In this document: piece by piece, positions 19,041 to 30,569 of the stretch | Position numbering within the stretch: position 1 is the first letter of the stretch | How the letters are laid out: each line of letters starts with the position of its first letter | Assembly: GCF_050624435.1 (NCBI RefSeq) | Contig: NC_134538.1 | Span: 124,044,937-124,108,936 of the forward strand | Direction of reading: 5' to 3' | Length of the DNA: 64,000 bases | Source of the DNA: Tenrec ecaudatus | Taxonomy: Eukaryota; Chordata; Mammalia; Afrosoricida; Tenrecidae | Notes under the pieces: generated by a model | Told to the model about the DNA's origin: nothing | Seen by the model: the letters and a program-made list of their open reading frames with translations, nothing else | The model's database searches: none | Translations under genes and position numbers: made by a program

Positions 19041-20021
19041 AGTGGCAGATATGATTACAACTCTTAGGAAACATTGCTTTCTCATGAATCTGTGAGGTTT
19101 TCTGGACGTTTCTGACGTGTATTTATCTCCGGTGCCTGTGAAAACACAAATAAAGAGCCCCTCTCCTTGGGCTGTTAGTGTCCTGTGAAAGAAGCATCCT
19201 GGAGATTGGATGGTTTCCTCATCTCCTCCTTGTTCTTCAACTTTCTCCACAAGAGGTCGCACCCTCCTAAGGGGAATCCATTTGTTTTCTCCACCATCTC
19301 AAAAAGAAGTAAAAATCTCCTCAGACCCTAGAGATGAGTAACCTGTCATCCTCCGTCCAGCATCATTCTTCCACCAGATTCTTCCACCAGATCTTCTCCA
19401 GATGGCTTTTCTCTTTGGTGGTGGAAAAATGTTTCTCCACCCTCATTATGTTAGAATTTTTTTGTAAGGGAGTAAATATTTAGTGTTGATAAAGCTAAAT
19501 GAAGACTTCCGTGTATGGAAATCACCTTTGATCTCCCCCTTCCGTTTCACTCATTGGGATTTGGTGTGCCCAATGCCCGTTCATTGAGGGCCTGGCCCTG
19601 AGCATTTAAGGGACACCTGTGACATGATGAATGTTCCAATCTTAACAAAACTTCCTACACCCTTTGCTGGCGTACGTGAGGCTATTGTCCATTTTCAGAT
19701 GTATTGAAGTGCCCACCCCAGTGAAACAGGACAGTAAACGGCTGCTGGTGTGCTCTGTGGATTGTCAGGTCATAGCTGGCACCCATAAAAATCCAAGAAA
19801 GAACTATAGTGACGTGTACAAGCCCCTAGGCATCGAAATGCCGGTATAGGAGTGGTATATATTCGCCGGAGTGCATTTGACTGGTGTCCTCACCAATGAG
19901 CTCTATCAGCTCCCTTCCTAAGTGAGTGCATTCTCTGACGATCTGTCTAGCTTGACCCTAAATTTAGATTATACCTAATTAGATGACATACCTTGGTCTT
20001 AGGCTAGCAGCGTTGTTGTGT
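19041..20021. other. Unassigned sequence at the unit end, unit 1
   Basis: About 1 kb with no gene found. A short tandem CTTCCACCAGATT repeat lies near 19370-19392 and an AATAAAG near 19150. The 61-codon frame at 19664-19849 has no known domain. Confidence 0.5.
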
Positions 20022-20252
20022 AAAATTGGATGCTCAGCCCTGGAGACTGTAAGAGTATTGAATGCCTGTGAGGTCCAGCCCCGACCTCCGATGGGCCCTC
20101 GGGGACAGTTTGGTCATCAAAGGGAAGAAATTGAGAGACAAACAAAGTTTTGGGGTGCTTACTACGGCATGGCATCAGTAACAAGGTCTGAGCAGAAGGA
20201 GAGAACATGTATTCTTAACATCAACTTATAGATTCTTGGGGCATTCAAGCCC

Positions 20253-20663
20253 CCCTCAGTACAGGGAACCACACAGAGTGGGCTGTACCCAAACCCCAGA
20301 GGTCCCTGAGTTCATTGGAGGAGTAAGCTAACAGCAGTGCTGGGGACAGGTCAGGGGGAGTGACTGTCCCCTGAGCAGGGAGAGCACTAGCAGGCTGTCT
20401 GCTCCTAGAGTTAAAGGTGCCGCCCACATAGTCCGCAGCATGTGCACTTGTAAGAGGTCATTTTAAGGTAGCACTATTATGGGAGGATGTTGTGCGGATT
20501 AATCTGAGTTATAAAAATGGGATTGGGGCTCATCTCTAACTCGCAAGTGTGAAGGCCTCCATCCACTCAGAATCCTGGCCTCCCAGGCTTCTTAAATTGT
20601 GAACATTAAGAATTTGTGTGCATACACTCTCTTCCAAGTCCTCGGTTTCCCACAAATGCCTTC
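20253..20663 (+). repeat. LTR-like repeat A, unit 2
   Basis: Unit 2 copy of the repeat at 232-640, nearly identical to it. With the diverged copy at 17690-18085 it brackets about 2.2 kb of sequence that crosses the unit 1/unit 2 boundary. Confidence 0.4.
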
Positions 20664-20762
20664 TGGGTTGCCCCGTCTGCGTTACTATTTCCCTTAGAAA
20701 TGGACGCCGGCACACGCGTGCGTGCCCTAGTGTGTGCTAATGAAGAAAGAATGGCGGTAGGA

Positions 20763-22033
20763 TGCTATTTGAGTTTGCAAGGTGAAGAATTACTTCCCAA
20801 TGGCTTTGCTGTTTCCATGACCAAACACTTGCACATTAAACGCCGAGTAACTGGTTGTGTTCACAGCCTGCCTTATATTTTGAAGAACAGAATGCGAGTG
20901 AATATTCGGTTTCTGAGCACAGCCATAGTCAGTTTGGAAGGATTGAGGGAGGGGCCCCAGTGGGCTGCTCTGCTGTCCCCGGAGCCGTCTGTAAGTAATG
21001 AGGGGCTCCCTCGAGCCCCTTATGGCATGAGACTTTGGTAATGACCCATGCAGTTGGTTGTAGGAACGACCAAGCTTCCCGAGAGAATAATGGCGAGCTA
21101 ACTTCCCACAAAATTCCGCTAACACTCTCTAAAGATCTATAGAAAATTCCCAAGCCCTTTTTATCTGAGTGGGGGTGTAAGGTAGAATTATGATGGACGG
21201 GTTGTTCCCACTGAGTGGTTCACCGCCATGCTGGCCTCTGATGACCACCTGTGCTATTTGCTCCCAATAGGACCAACCACGTTGAAGCCCATATTGCCTA
21301 GATGTCTCCACTCTCGAAGGTTTATCTTCCTGGGCTAACAGAGCCGTGGGGGTGATAGGTGTGTGAAAAATGTCCAGGTGAATACTCATAGCTGGGGTCC
21401 TGCGATAAGCCTTTCCTTGGCTGGTGCTTCCTTCTACAAACTGGAACTGACAGCGAGCCGTGGGGTGAGCGCTCTAGGACTATGTAGTGTGGGTCCCGTT
21501 TAATGTGTCTATCAAGGGTTTGAGCTCTTCTGTGGGGAAGCCCCAGCAAAGGTGGAATCCAATTTATACCTCCCAGCAACTTGTGAAAACCAGTTAATGT
21601 TTTTACACGGTTTTTCTAATAACAAGTTACTGTGCCTGTGGTCCAGTATGAGGGCCGCGTGTCTGAACTTGACCAGGAGCAATCATAAATTGAGAGGTGG
21701 CCTCACTCATGTGTACATAGGTTTATTACACTATTTCATTGTGAGGTGCAACGATTAAGGGATCCTACAGGGAGTGGATGATGTAGGCCTCAGCAAAGCA
21801 TCCTCTGAGTGGTTCTAAGACGTTTCCTATAATGTACTCCTGCATGGTGGCGCTATTCACCAGGATCTGAGATAAAGTTTTAGATGATACCGCTTGGTAT
21901 GGACCTTCTGGTCTAATTCAGGAACGGTGAATGTAACCCTCTCGTGATCAGCAGGATCTAACTGGATAGTATAAACACAATCCTGGTGGCTCAGCTACGT
22001 GAGTCTGAGAGTTGGTGCCCAGAAGACAAGAGG
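20763..22033 (-). mobile_element. Betaretrovirus-like pol fossil, unit 2, copy 1
   Basis: Near-identical unit 2 copy of the pol remnant at 740-2010, with the same parts (RT, connection, RNase H) and broken throughout. Confidence 0.7.
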
Positions 22034-22068
22034 AAGGTTCTCCTGTAGGGAGTGACCAGACCGGCGTG

Positions 22069-22558
22069 ATGGAGTTTCCATCTTCCTTCTCAGGCTGCTT
22101 GTTGGCATCCTGGCATTCCCCTTGTACCTGCTGCACTTCCTGGGTCTCTGGAGCAGAATGTGCAAACAGTTCTTTCCCCCACTTCATGGTGAGGTTCACA
22201 GTGATGCACAAAGAGCAACGGCGAGGAGAAAGCGGGTGCTTTGCAGCAGCCTGCAGGACTTTGCAGGCATATCTGGGAAGCTCTCCCTGCTGGAACTGGG
22301 CTATGACATGGGGGCCAACTTCAAGATCTACCCACCCGGATGCAGGGTGACCTGTGTTGATCCCAAACCCAACTTTGAGAACTTCTTGATGGAGAGCTGT
22401 GCAGAGAACCACCAGCTGCAGTTGGAGAGCTTCATGGTCTCCCTGGGGAGAACGTGCACAGGGGGCAGATGGCTCTGTGGCTGTGGTCATCGGCGCCCTA
22501 GTGCTGTGCTCGGTGATGGACCAGGAGCAGATTCTCCACCACGTGTGCAGGCTGCCAA
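22069..22558 (+). pseudogene. METTL7A: METTL7A-like pseudogene, unit 2, copy a
   Basis: Same breaks as the copy at 2046 plus a further base lost in the GRTCTGG region near 22460, which opens a 197-codon chimeric frame (22122-22715) of no biological meaning. Homology spans the membrane anchor to about residue 150 of the parent. Confidence 0.8.
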
Positions 22559-22825
22559 GGCCAAGAAGTGGCTAGGCAATAGGCTCAATTGGATGCTATT
22601 CATCATTAAGCACAGCACAAAGGAATCCAGGCAAAGATACAGAACAAGAATCTACATGAAGGGGAACCAGTTACATAATAACGGTGTTCGACCTCATGCA
22701 CAAAGAGCAAACTGAGGCAAGATGTCATATGACCTGTTTCAGTGGCAACATGAAGTTGGGGTCAGTTTGGGGGAATAGACGCCCCATCTATTGTGACATC
22801 AGTAGCTCCCACACTGGAAGAGTGA

Positions 22826-23400
22826 TGGGCAGGACTCAAGAGTAGGAGAAACAGCTGCAAAAAGCTTCTCGTCATGGGAACTTGGAAAGTGTGAAGTATG
22901 AATTTAGGAAAACTGGAAGTGGTCAAAAATGAAATGGAATGCATGAACATAGGTATCCTAAGAGTAAGCTGAAATGGACGGACATTGGCCATTTTGAATT
23001 AGAGAATCACATGATGGATTAAGTGAGGAGTGACTCAATCAATAGGATTGGAGCTGCATTCCTATGCAGAAGGGATCACCCTGACTCCTTCAGGAAGCAC
23101 AAGGCTCTCTGTGATAGGATTATCTCTATCCATCTTCCAGGAAACCCACCACTGCAGCTAAGGTAGAGTTTTCCCTCTGTTATCAGCAGCCAATCAACTG
23201 CAAGGGAGTTCCCTCAGCAGTTATTCCCAGGCTGGATCCTCCATCTGGTTCGTCCTCAAACCTCCAGTTCTTTGGACCCTGCCTGCAGTTCCTCGGACTC
23301 TCTAGCCGCCGCCGCCACTTTACTCATCAACCTTGCTTTGAATCACCTCGACCCTTCGGAATCTTGCGGGCGGACCTACCTATAGATTTTGGCACTAAGT
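22826..23400 (+). mobile_element. RTE endonuclease fragment with tail, unit 2, copy a
   Basis: Unit 2 counterpart of 2800-3380. Broken. Confidence 0.65.
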
Positions 23401-23565
23401 GAGTCATTTCCCTCCCTGAATTTCTTCCAAGATGTCTCATAGTCGGTTCAAAATTTACCTGTCCTAAACAGACTTCTGATTTCTTGAAAAATCTTTTTCT
23501 CTGCCTGGGTTGCCTATCCCAATAAACAGCCTCCCACTCACCAAAAACTTTGAGGTCATCAATAG

Positions 23566-23568
<3 letters not shown>

Positions 23569-23611
<43 letters not shown>
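23569..23611 (+). repeat. (CT)n microsatellite, unit 2 (short)
   Basis: Same locus as 3545, only about 43 bases and pure. Confidence 0.98.
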
Positions 23612-23612
<1 letters not shown>

Positions 23613-23623
23613 ATAAATCATTT

Positions 23624-24178
23624 AGCTGTGGGTCCCCTTTTAATGTGTCAATCAAGGGTTTGAGCTCTTCCGTGGGGATGTCCCAGCAAAGGTGGAATCC
23701 AATGTATACCTCCCAGCAGCTTGTGAAAACCACTTAACGTTTTTATGTGATTTTTTTCTAATATGAAGTTACTGTGTCTGTGGTCCAGTATGAAGGCCGC
23801 TTGTCTGAACTTGACGAGGAGCAATCATTAATTGAGAGGTGGCCTCACTCATGTGTACATAGGTTTGTTACACTATTTCATTGTGAGGTGCAACGATTAA
23901 GGATCATCCAGGTGTTGGATGATGTAGGCCTCAGCAAAGCGTCCTCTGAGTGGTTCTAAGATGTTTCCTATAATATACTACTGCATGGTGACACTATTCG
24001 CCAGGATCTGAGATAAAGTTTTAGATGATACCGCTTGGTATGGACCTTCTGGTCTAATTCGGGAAGGGAAAATGTAACCCTCTCGTGATCAGCAGGATCT
24101 ACCTGGATAGTATAAACACAATCCTGGTGGCTCAGCTACGTGAGTCTGAGATTTGGTGCCCAGAAGACAAGAGGAAGG
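23624..24178 (-). mobile_element. Betaretrovirus-like pol fossil, unit 2, copy 2
   Basis: Unit 2 counterpart of the remnant at 3640-4190. Broken. Confidence 0.65.
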
Positions 24179-24209
24179 TTCTCCTGTAGGGAGTGACCTG
24201 ACCTGCGTG

Positions 24210-24702
24210 ATGGAGATTGCCGTCTTCCTTCTCAGGCTGCTTGTTGGCATCCTGGCATTCCCCGTGTACCTGCTGCACTTCCTGGGTCTCTGGAGCAGAA
24301 TGTGCAAACAGTTCTTTCCCCACTTCATGGTGAGGTTCACTGCCATGTACAATGGGCAGAAAGAGCAGGAAGCGGGAACTGTGCAGTCGAATGCAGGAGT
24401 TTGCCGGCACATCTGGGAAGCCGTCGCTGCTGGAACTGGGCTATGACACGGGGGCCAACTTCAAGTTCTACCCGCCCTGATTCAGGGTGACCTCAGTGGA
24501 CCCCTATCACAACTTTGAGAAGTTCTTGATGTAGAGCATCACTAAGAACCGTCACCTGCAGTTGGAGGGCTTCGTGGTCTCCCTTGGGAGAACGTGCACC
24601 AGGGGGCAGATGGCTCTGTGGCTCTGGTCATCGGCGCCCTGGTGCTGTGCTCGGTGATGGACCAGGAGCAGATTCTCCACGACGTGTGCAGGCTGCCAAG
24701 AC
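24210..24702 (+). pseudogene. METTL7A: METTL7A-like pseudogene, unit 2, copy b
   Basis: Opens MEIAVFLLRLLVG with the intact membrane anchor, then shifts frame after about residue 50. This copy keeps the 355 bases deleted from unit 1. That stretch contains an in-frame stop after KFYPP and another after FEKFLM-like residues. Dead. Confidence 0.78.
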
Positions 24703-24964
24703 CGAGAAGTGGCTAGTCAATAGGCTCAATAGGATGATATGCAGCAGTAAGCACGCCACAAAGGAATCTAGGCAAAGATACAGAACAAGCATCTACGTGA
24801 AGGGGAACCAGTTACATAACAACGGTGTTCGACCTCATGCACAAAGAGCAAACTGAGGCAAGATGTCATATGACCTGTTTCAGTGGCAACATGAAGTTGG
24901 GGTCAGTTTGGGGGAATAGACGCCCCATCTATTCTGACATCCCTTGCTACCGCACTGGAACAGT

Positions 24965-25692
24965 GATGGGCAGGACTCAAGAGTAGGAGAAACAGCTGCA
25001 AAAAGCTTCTCGTATTGGGAACGTGGAAAGTGTGAAGTATGAATTTAGGAACACTGGAAGTGGTCAAAAATGAAATGGAATGCATGAATACAGTTATTCT
25101 AATAGTAAGCTGAAATGGATGGACATTGGCCATTTTGAATTAGAGAATCACATGATGGATTACGTGAGGAGTGACTCAATCAATAGGATTGGTGCTGCAT
25201 TCATATGCAGAAGGGATCACAAGGCTCTCTGTGATAGGATTATCTCTATGGACCTTCCAGGAAGCCCACCACTGCAACTGAGGTGTTTACCCTCTGTTAT
25301 CAGCAGCCAATCAACTGCAAGGGAGTGTCCTCTGCTGCTTCTCCAGAGCTGCATCCTACATCTGGTTTGTCATCTGACCTCCAGTCCTTTGGATGGGAGC
25401 CTCCTGTTGCCTGCTGCTCCTGGGACTCTAGCAGCCTGTTGTTGGACACTTCAACCTTGCTTTCCACCCCCTCAGCCATCGAAATCTTGCTGTCTGACCT
25501 GCCAGCCCATCGTGGAAGGACCTTCAGGAAATTCGTTAACCCACCAAAGTGAGTTGGATTGAGCTTTCTGTACCGTTGCTTGGACTAATTGGCTGTTCTG
25601 GTCCTCTTTGCTATATAACTTATCCTGTTCTGTTTCCACTGTCACAAGTGTCGTGGTTTTGCTGGTCTAGAGAACGCTGCCTAACACAGGAG
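24965..25692 (+). mobile_element. RTE endonuclease fragment with tail, unit 2, copy b
   Basis: Unit 2 counterpart of 4620-5350. A 160-codon run (25080-25562) crosses the endonuclease remnant and its tail. Its N-terminal part keeps GHFELENHMMDYVRSDSINR, but the tail is not RTE protein. Confidence 0.65.
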
Positions 25693-25888
25693 CCCACTGA
25701 AATTCAACAAGTCATTGTGCATGGAGGAGAGTCTTTCTAGTGACTCTCTCCCTGTCCTGAAAGTAAAGAAATCTTAGAATTTCCTCTTTTCATGCCCAGC
25801 TTATTGTGCTGTCCGCCATTTCCCTATAAATGGTCCCCACAACAGTGGGCACTGGCTTTCATCAGTGGTCCAGTGGAATGCAAGGACC

Positions 25889-26007
25889 CGTGGTCGTACA
25901 ACACAGGCACTTGGCTGCTCACTGAATGGGTGGGAGTTCAAACCCACCCATTGGCTCCACTGGAACAAAGATCTGCTCATCTGCTTCTGTTCAAATTGCT
26001 GTAAATG
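25889..26007 (+). mobile_element. AfroSINE-type SINE, unit 2
   Basis: Unit 2 copy of the SINE at 5547; identical B box. Confidence 0.7.
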
Positions 26008-26086
26008 GTTTTCTTGAAGGGGAATCCACCAGGGTGACTTGAGCTGGTGACGCTTGCACCAGTGGAGCTTCTGGGTCTTGATTTGG

Positions 26087-26210
26087 GTACGGGGTAGGGC
26101 AGGACTCAAGATGGCAAACAGATACAAAAATTTCTCATGAATGGAACTTTGAATGTGAGGAGTGTGAATGTAGGAAAATTAAGAATGGTGAACAATGAAA
26201 TGGATGCATA
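26087..26210 (+). mobile_element. RTE endonuclease fragment, copy c left part, unit 2
   Basis: Unit 2 copy of 5745-5868, interrupted by the mariner at 26211. Confidence 0.65.
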
Positions 26211-26341
26211 TGAGGAGGTGCCCCACCACCCCCAAATGCAATGTTTTTCAAAGCTTTCTATTTAAATGTTTTTATACAACCTTATCACTTTCAAAGTACT
26301 CTCCATTTCCCTTAAGACATTTGTCAGATCCGCGATTCCAC

Positions 26342-28913
26342 TTTTTTTTATTTGGGGGCTCTTACAACTCTGATAACAATCTATACATCAATTGTATCGA
26401 GCACACTTGTACATATGTTGCCATCATTCCAAAGATTTTCTTTCTACTTGAGCCCTTGTTATCATCTCCTCTTTTCCCCTCGCCTGCCCTCACCTTCACC
26501 TCGTGAACCCTTGATAAATTATAAATTATTTTTATATTCATATTATACACCATCTGCTATCTCCCTTCACCCACATTTCTATTGTTCGTCCCCCGGGGTA
26601 GGGTTTATTTATATGTCGATTATTGGGATTGGTTCCCCCTTCTGCTCCCATCTTCTCCCTCCCCTCGTGGTATTGCACCGTCCATTATTGTTCCTGAGGG
26701 ATTTATCTGTCCTGGATTCTGTGTGTCTAGAGCTCTTACCTTTGCCAGTGCGCATGCTCTGGTCTAGCCAGATTTCTTTGTAAGATAGAACTGGGGTCAG
26801 AATAGTGGGGGTGGGGAGAAGGCATTAAAGAACTAGAGGAATGTGGTGAGTTTCATCAGTGCTTTAAGGCGCCCTGACTGGCTCGTCCCTTGCTTGTGAC
26901 CCTATGTGAGGGGATGTCCAGTTGTCTAGAGATGGGCTTTGGTTCTCCAGTCTGATCCTCCTCATTCCCATCAAAATACTTGGTTATTTGGGGTCTGCTG
27001 ATGCCCGTTACTTGGTCCTATCCACACCTCATGATCACACAGGCTGCTATGCTTCTTCCATGTGGGCTTTGTTCTTTCTGTGGTAGAAGGCCGCTTGTTT
27101 AATTTCAACCTCTTCAGACCCCAGACGCAATATCTTCTAATACCCGGCGTCATCAGCTTTCTTCACCACATTAGCTAATGCGCCATTTTCTCTCCTGCGA
27201 TCTTGTCAGGAAATTGAGCATCATAGGATGCCAGGTTATTAGAACAAAGTGTCGTGTTGATGGAGGATATGAGTACAGGCCGATGTCTGCCGGCTATCTT
27301 TATACTTAATCTATAAATATATGTTCATAGACCTATATCCCTAGCCTTATGTATTCATATATTTATATACGTACATGACATTATTTATACCTCTATCAAT
27401 ATCTTTTGCCTCCTAGTTTTTTCTTCTGTTTCCTTTAACACCCCTCCCTGGCCCACTAGCATATTGTGCCATCAATTGGCTCTCTGAACCTCCTCTCGGC
27501 TACATTGCACTTGATTGAAGCCCACCAGGCAGTCTTTGCCCTCCTTACCATCAATTTTAGATCCCTTGTTGTTCCCTTGTGCCGGGATTTTTTGACTACC
27601 CCTCCCTATCCTCCGCCCACTCTTCAACTCCCTCCCCCACCCACAACCTTGGGATTCATTGTTTTCTCCTCCAGAGTGTTTATCCTGCCCGTCCTGTATA
27701 GATAGGCATGGGAAAGAAAAGAAAGAGGGAGGAGTAAAGCCTATGGAGAGTTCGAGGTCTGTCTGCTGACCCTTATGCATAGTTTCTGCTTGGGTCTGAT
27801 GCGGTGTAAGGTCTGCCCCCCAAGTCCAAAGTCTATTTTCAGAATTCTCGGGAACTTGGTTGCTCTGCTCCCCTTGCTGCTCTGTTGTGCTCCCTTAGGG
27901 TTACTCGCTGGGGTGAGGGGGTCAGACTGGGCACAATTCCCCTACTGTGTCTCTGGTACTGCCCCCCTTGGCTCTGTGGGTCAGTAAGGGCATGCCGTGA
28001 CTTGTGGGGGAGCCAACCCTATGGTCCTCTCTGTACATTGGCTACTCCAAGTGGGAACATCATCCTCAAAGCTTGGTGAGTCAGGATGCTGTCCACTCTC
28101 TCTCATTCTCTCTCTTTTTCCTTCTTTGTTTGCTCCAGCGTGGTCTGGTAAGACCTGCCATTCTCCCCGGGCTTTATCTTAAGTGCATTCTCCTGGAGAG
28201 AGGGTTTGGCATAGCTGGAAAAGGGGTTGGCCTGGCCAACCAGACCTCTCTGCTCGTTCACTGCTTCGTGCCAGTGTGCTGCCCTCAAGGCCTGATACAG
28301 CAGGTTGAGGTCTGCTCCCTCTCGCCATCCCTTTCCTGTGGAGACATTAATGAGTACCCTCCCATGTGGATTAGTCCCTGGTTCCCTTCCCCCCTCTCCC
28401 CCGCCCCCCGCCTTCTTCTTTCCTCCCTTGTTTTCTCTTGTCTCACCCTCCCTTCTTTTTCCCTTCTGTATGTTGGCAAGTTGGATGCATCATTGCGCTT
28501 GGTCTGTCCCATGCCTATGTGCCTGTCTCTCAACCTGTAAATTATGGAATAAACTTTTTCTTCTGGTCCCACTGTGTTTTTTGGATCTACCTCAGTGGAC
28601 TCGTCTTGTACTTGTCCTTCTGTTCTTAGCTAACTTCTCTTAGCATAATTTCCTCCATCTTTTCCCAGGAGACAGTGTCTTTTGTGTCTCCATCCCTGTT
28701 TTTTAGTGATGAGTAGTCTTCCAGTGTGTGTGTGTGTGTGTGTGTGTGCCAGAGTTACCCCATTCACTGTCTCTCGATAAATTTCAGTTGTTTCCAGACC
28801 TTTGCCAGTGTGAATGGTGCCGAAATGAACACTGGAGCACTGATGACTGGTCACAGTCTATTTATTACTTATTCTGGGTATATGTCCAATAAAGGGATTG
28901 CTGGTTTTAAAGG
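26342..28913 (-). mobile_element. 5'-truncated L1, unit 2
   Basis: Unit 2 copy of 6000-8567, with small indels in the 3' UTR near 27580-27600 and 28390. The (GT)n is at 28725-28748. Confidence 0.85.
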
Positions 28914-29154
28914 TGCATGGGGCTGGAGAGGTATGCTGTTTTTGCCCCAAAAGATGGCATATGGAGATGCCTGCGTGAGCACGTGCTGTGTCCCTGTGGA
29001 AGAAACATTCCCCTGTCTCCCACTAATCAGGTCTTTTTTGTGGCACCATATTACACAATCTTTTCAGAACCTCTAAGTAGAAAGCTTGATTAGCAGGTTG
29101 ACCTGATAGAAAGAAGTCCAAATGCCCTGTGTCCCTCACATCAGAAAAACAAAT

Positions 29155-29326
29155 GATGGCAACATATGTACAAGTGTGCTTAATATCATTGAATAGTGGG
29201 TTGTTATAAGATTTGTCAGAGACCCCGCCCATAAAATGATAAATAAAAATTAAGGATCCAAGGAAATCATAAATATAAATAACTAGATTTATTGTGGTAA
29301 AAAATAAAATATAAATGAGAATCATC
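29155..29326 (+). mobile_element. Short L1 3'-tail insertion in the mariner, unit 2
   Basis: Unit 2 copy of 8811-8982. Confidence 0.75.
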
Positions 29327-29958
29327 TTGGTCTTTGATTTCTCTTGATGAGCATTTTTGGGATGAGGTGATGTTGGCTTCTTCCACTGACTTGATTGATG
29401 TTGGCTTTCTGGGTCATGAGGATAGCACCACGTCTCACCTCTATTGACCTGGGGGGAAAGTCTGGGTCACTTCGGAACTGTTCTTTCAAAGCATGGCACG
29501 TTTCTACTGCACACTTTTCCTCAGTCAGTCACAACTGAGGAACACATTTTGTAGTGACCCTTCTCATTCCCAAAGATTCCGTTTAAGTTCACTGAACCAA
29601 GCACCGCTCTCCTCCAGACAACATCCCATCTTCAGTGGTCTGTCATCCGTCTCAAGCACAAGTGCATGACTGTTGTCAGCAATGTCGTGAGTTCAGTGAG
29701 TTGACGGGTGACCAGAATGAGATCTGCCATCCGTCGTCATTTCACTTTACTGAAACGAAAGAACCACTCGTGCGCTTGAGTTTCTGAAACAGTTCCTGGT
29801 GACCAGAGAGAACCTTCCCAAGCAACACCACTGGGGGCACTAACTCAGAGCGAGTCGCTCAATGCTCACCTGGCAGGAACAAGGCACACTAGGAAAGCTC
29901 TACTCGCCCAGCACCATTCCGGTGGTTGTTGTTTTTTTTTTTTTTTATTACTCCCTCA

Positions 29959-30407
29959 TATGCATCAATACCTTAGATTAGTGAGCTGAAATGGACTGAC
30001 ATTGACCGTTCTGAATTGGAAAATCATATGATGGACCGTGTCAGAAGTGATCCACCAAGAGGAATGGACTTGCAATCCTCTTCAGGAAGGACCTTGCTAA
30101 CTCCGTGAAGTACAGGGCTATCTGTGATAGGAGTATCTCTATCCACCTGCCAGGAAACCCACGACCGCTCTTAAGGTGTAGTTGTTCCCTCTGTTTTCAG
30201 CACCCAACCAATTGCAAGGGAGTTTCCTCAGCTGGTCTGCTTTGTCATCTGACGTCATCCTTTGCATGTGAGCCATTGACCTCTCCTGTCGCCTGCTGTC
30301 CGTGGGAGTCTCCAGCAGCCTGCCTCCTTGATTTGAACTGTCTCAGCCATCAGAATCTTGCTGTCTGACCTGCCAGCCCTTCTTGGGTTGATCAGCCCTG
30401 CAGCTAG
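29959..30407 (+). mobile_element. RTE fragment copy c right part and tail, unit 2
   Basis: Unit 2 copy of 9622-10070, with the CRE and donor site kept. Confidence 0.6.
30250..30257. promoter_or_regulatory. CRE palindrome, unit 2
   Basis: Same perfect TGACGTCA at the same distance from the open frame. Confidence 0.45.
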
Positions 30408-30521
30408 GTGAGTGAGAAGAAGCCTAAAACCTAACACCACAGACAAAAAAAAACTTGGCCTCTGCAACCACAGTAGCCATTTCTTGTAGATGGACTGTTC
30501 TGATATTCCTCTTCTCTACAG
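30408..30521 (+). other. Candidate 114-base leader intron, unit 2
   Basis: Same donor and acceptor as at 10071-10184, with the same length in spite of two compensating one-base indels inside. Confidence 0.4.
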
Positions 30522-30569
30522 AGCGCAGTCGTACACAGTGAGATATCCAAGAACGACTCCTCTGCAACC

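Larger units (their letters stand above)
1..20021 (+). repeat. Tandem duplicon, unit 1
   Basis: The first bases of the window recur at 20022 and again at 54698, and nearly every feature of this stretch recurs in the same order and orientation. The period is about 20.02 kb to unit 2. It carries one full set of the array's parts, ending with the RBBP6 retrocopy, an RTE fragment and about 2 kb of unassigned sequence. By eye, divergence between units is about 1-3% outside the RBBP6 open frame, so the amplification is fairly recent. The unit phase is arbitrary because the window opens inside the array. Confidence 0.97.
26211..29958 (-). mobile_element. Mariner transposon with nested L1, unit 2
   Basis: Unit 2 copy of 5869-9621, with the same ends, TA flanks and nested L1 pieces. 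Confidence 0.85.

Noticed and set aside
20616-21041. 141-codon + strand open frame (also 728-1018 and 55293-55676)
   Set aside because: It lies antisense to the RNase H part of the pol fossil and has no domain. Its length varies between units.
22122-22715. 197-codon frame over the METTL7A-like copy of unit 2
   Set aside because: Opened by a private indel. It mixes frames of the dead gene and unrelated downstream sequence.
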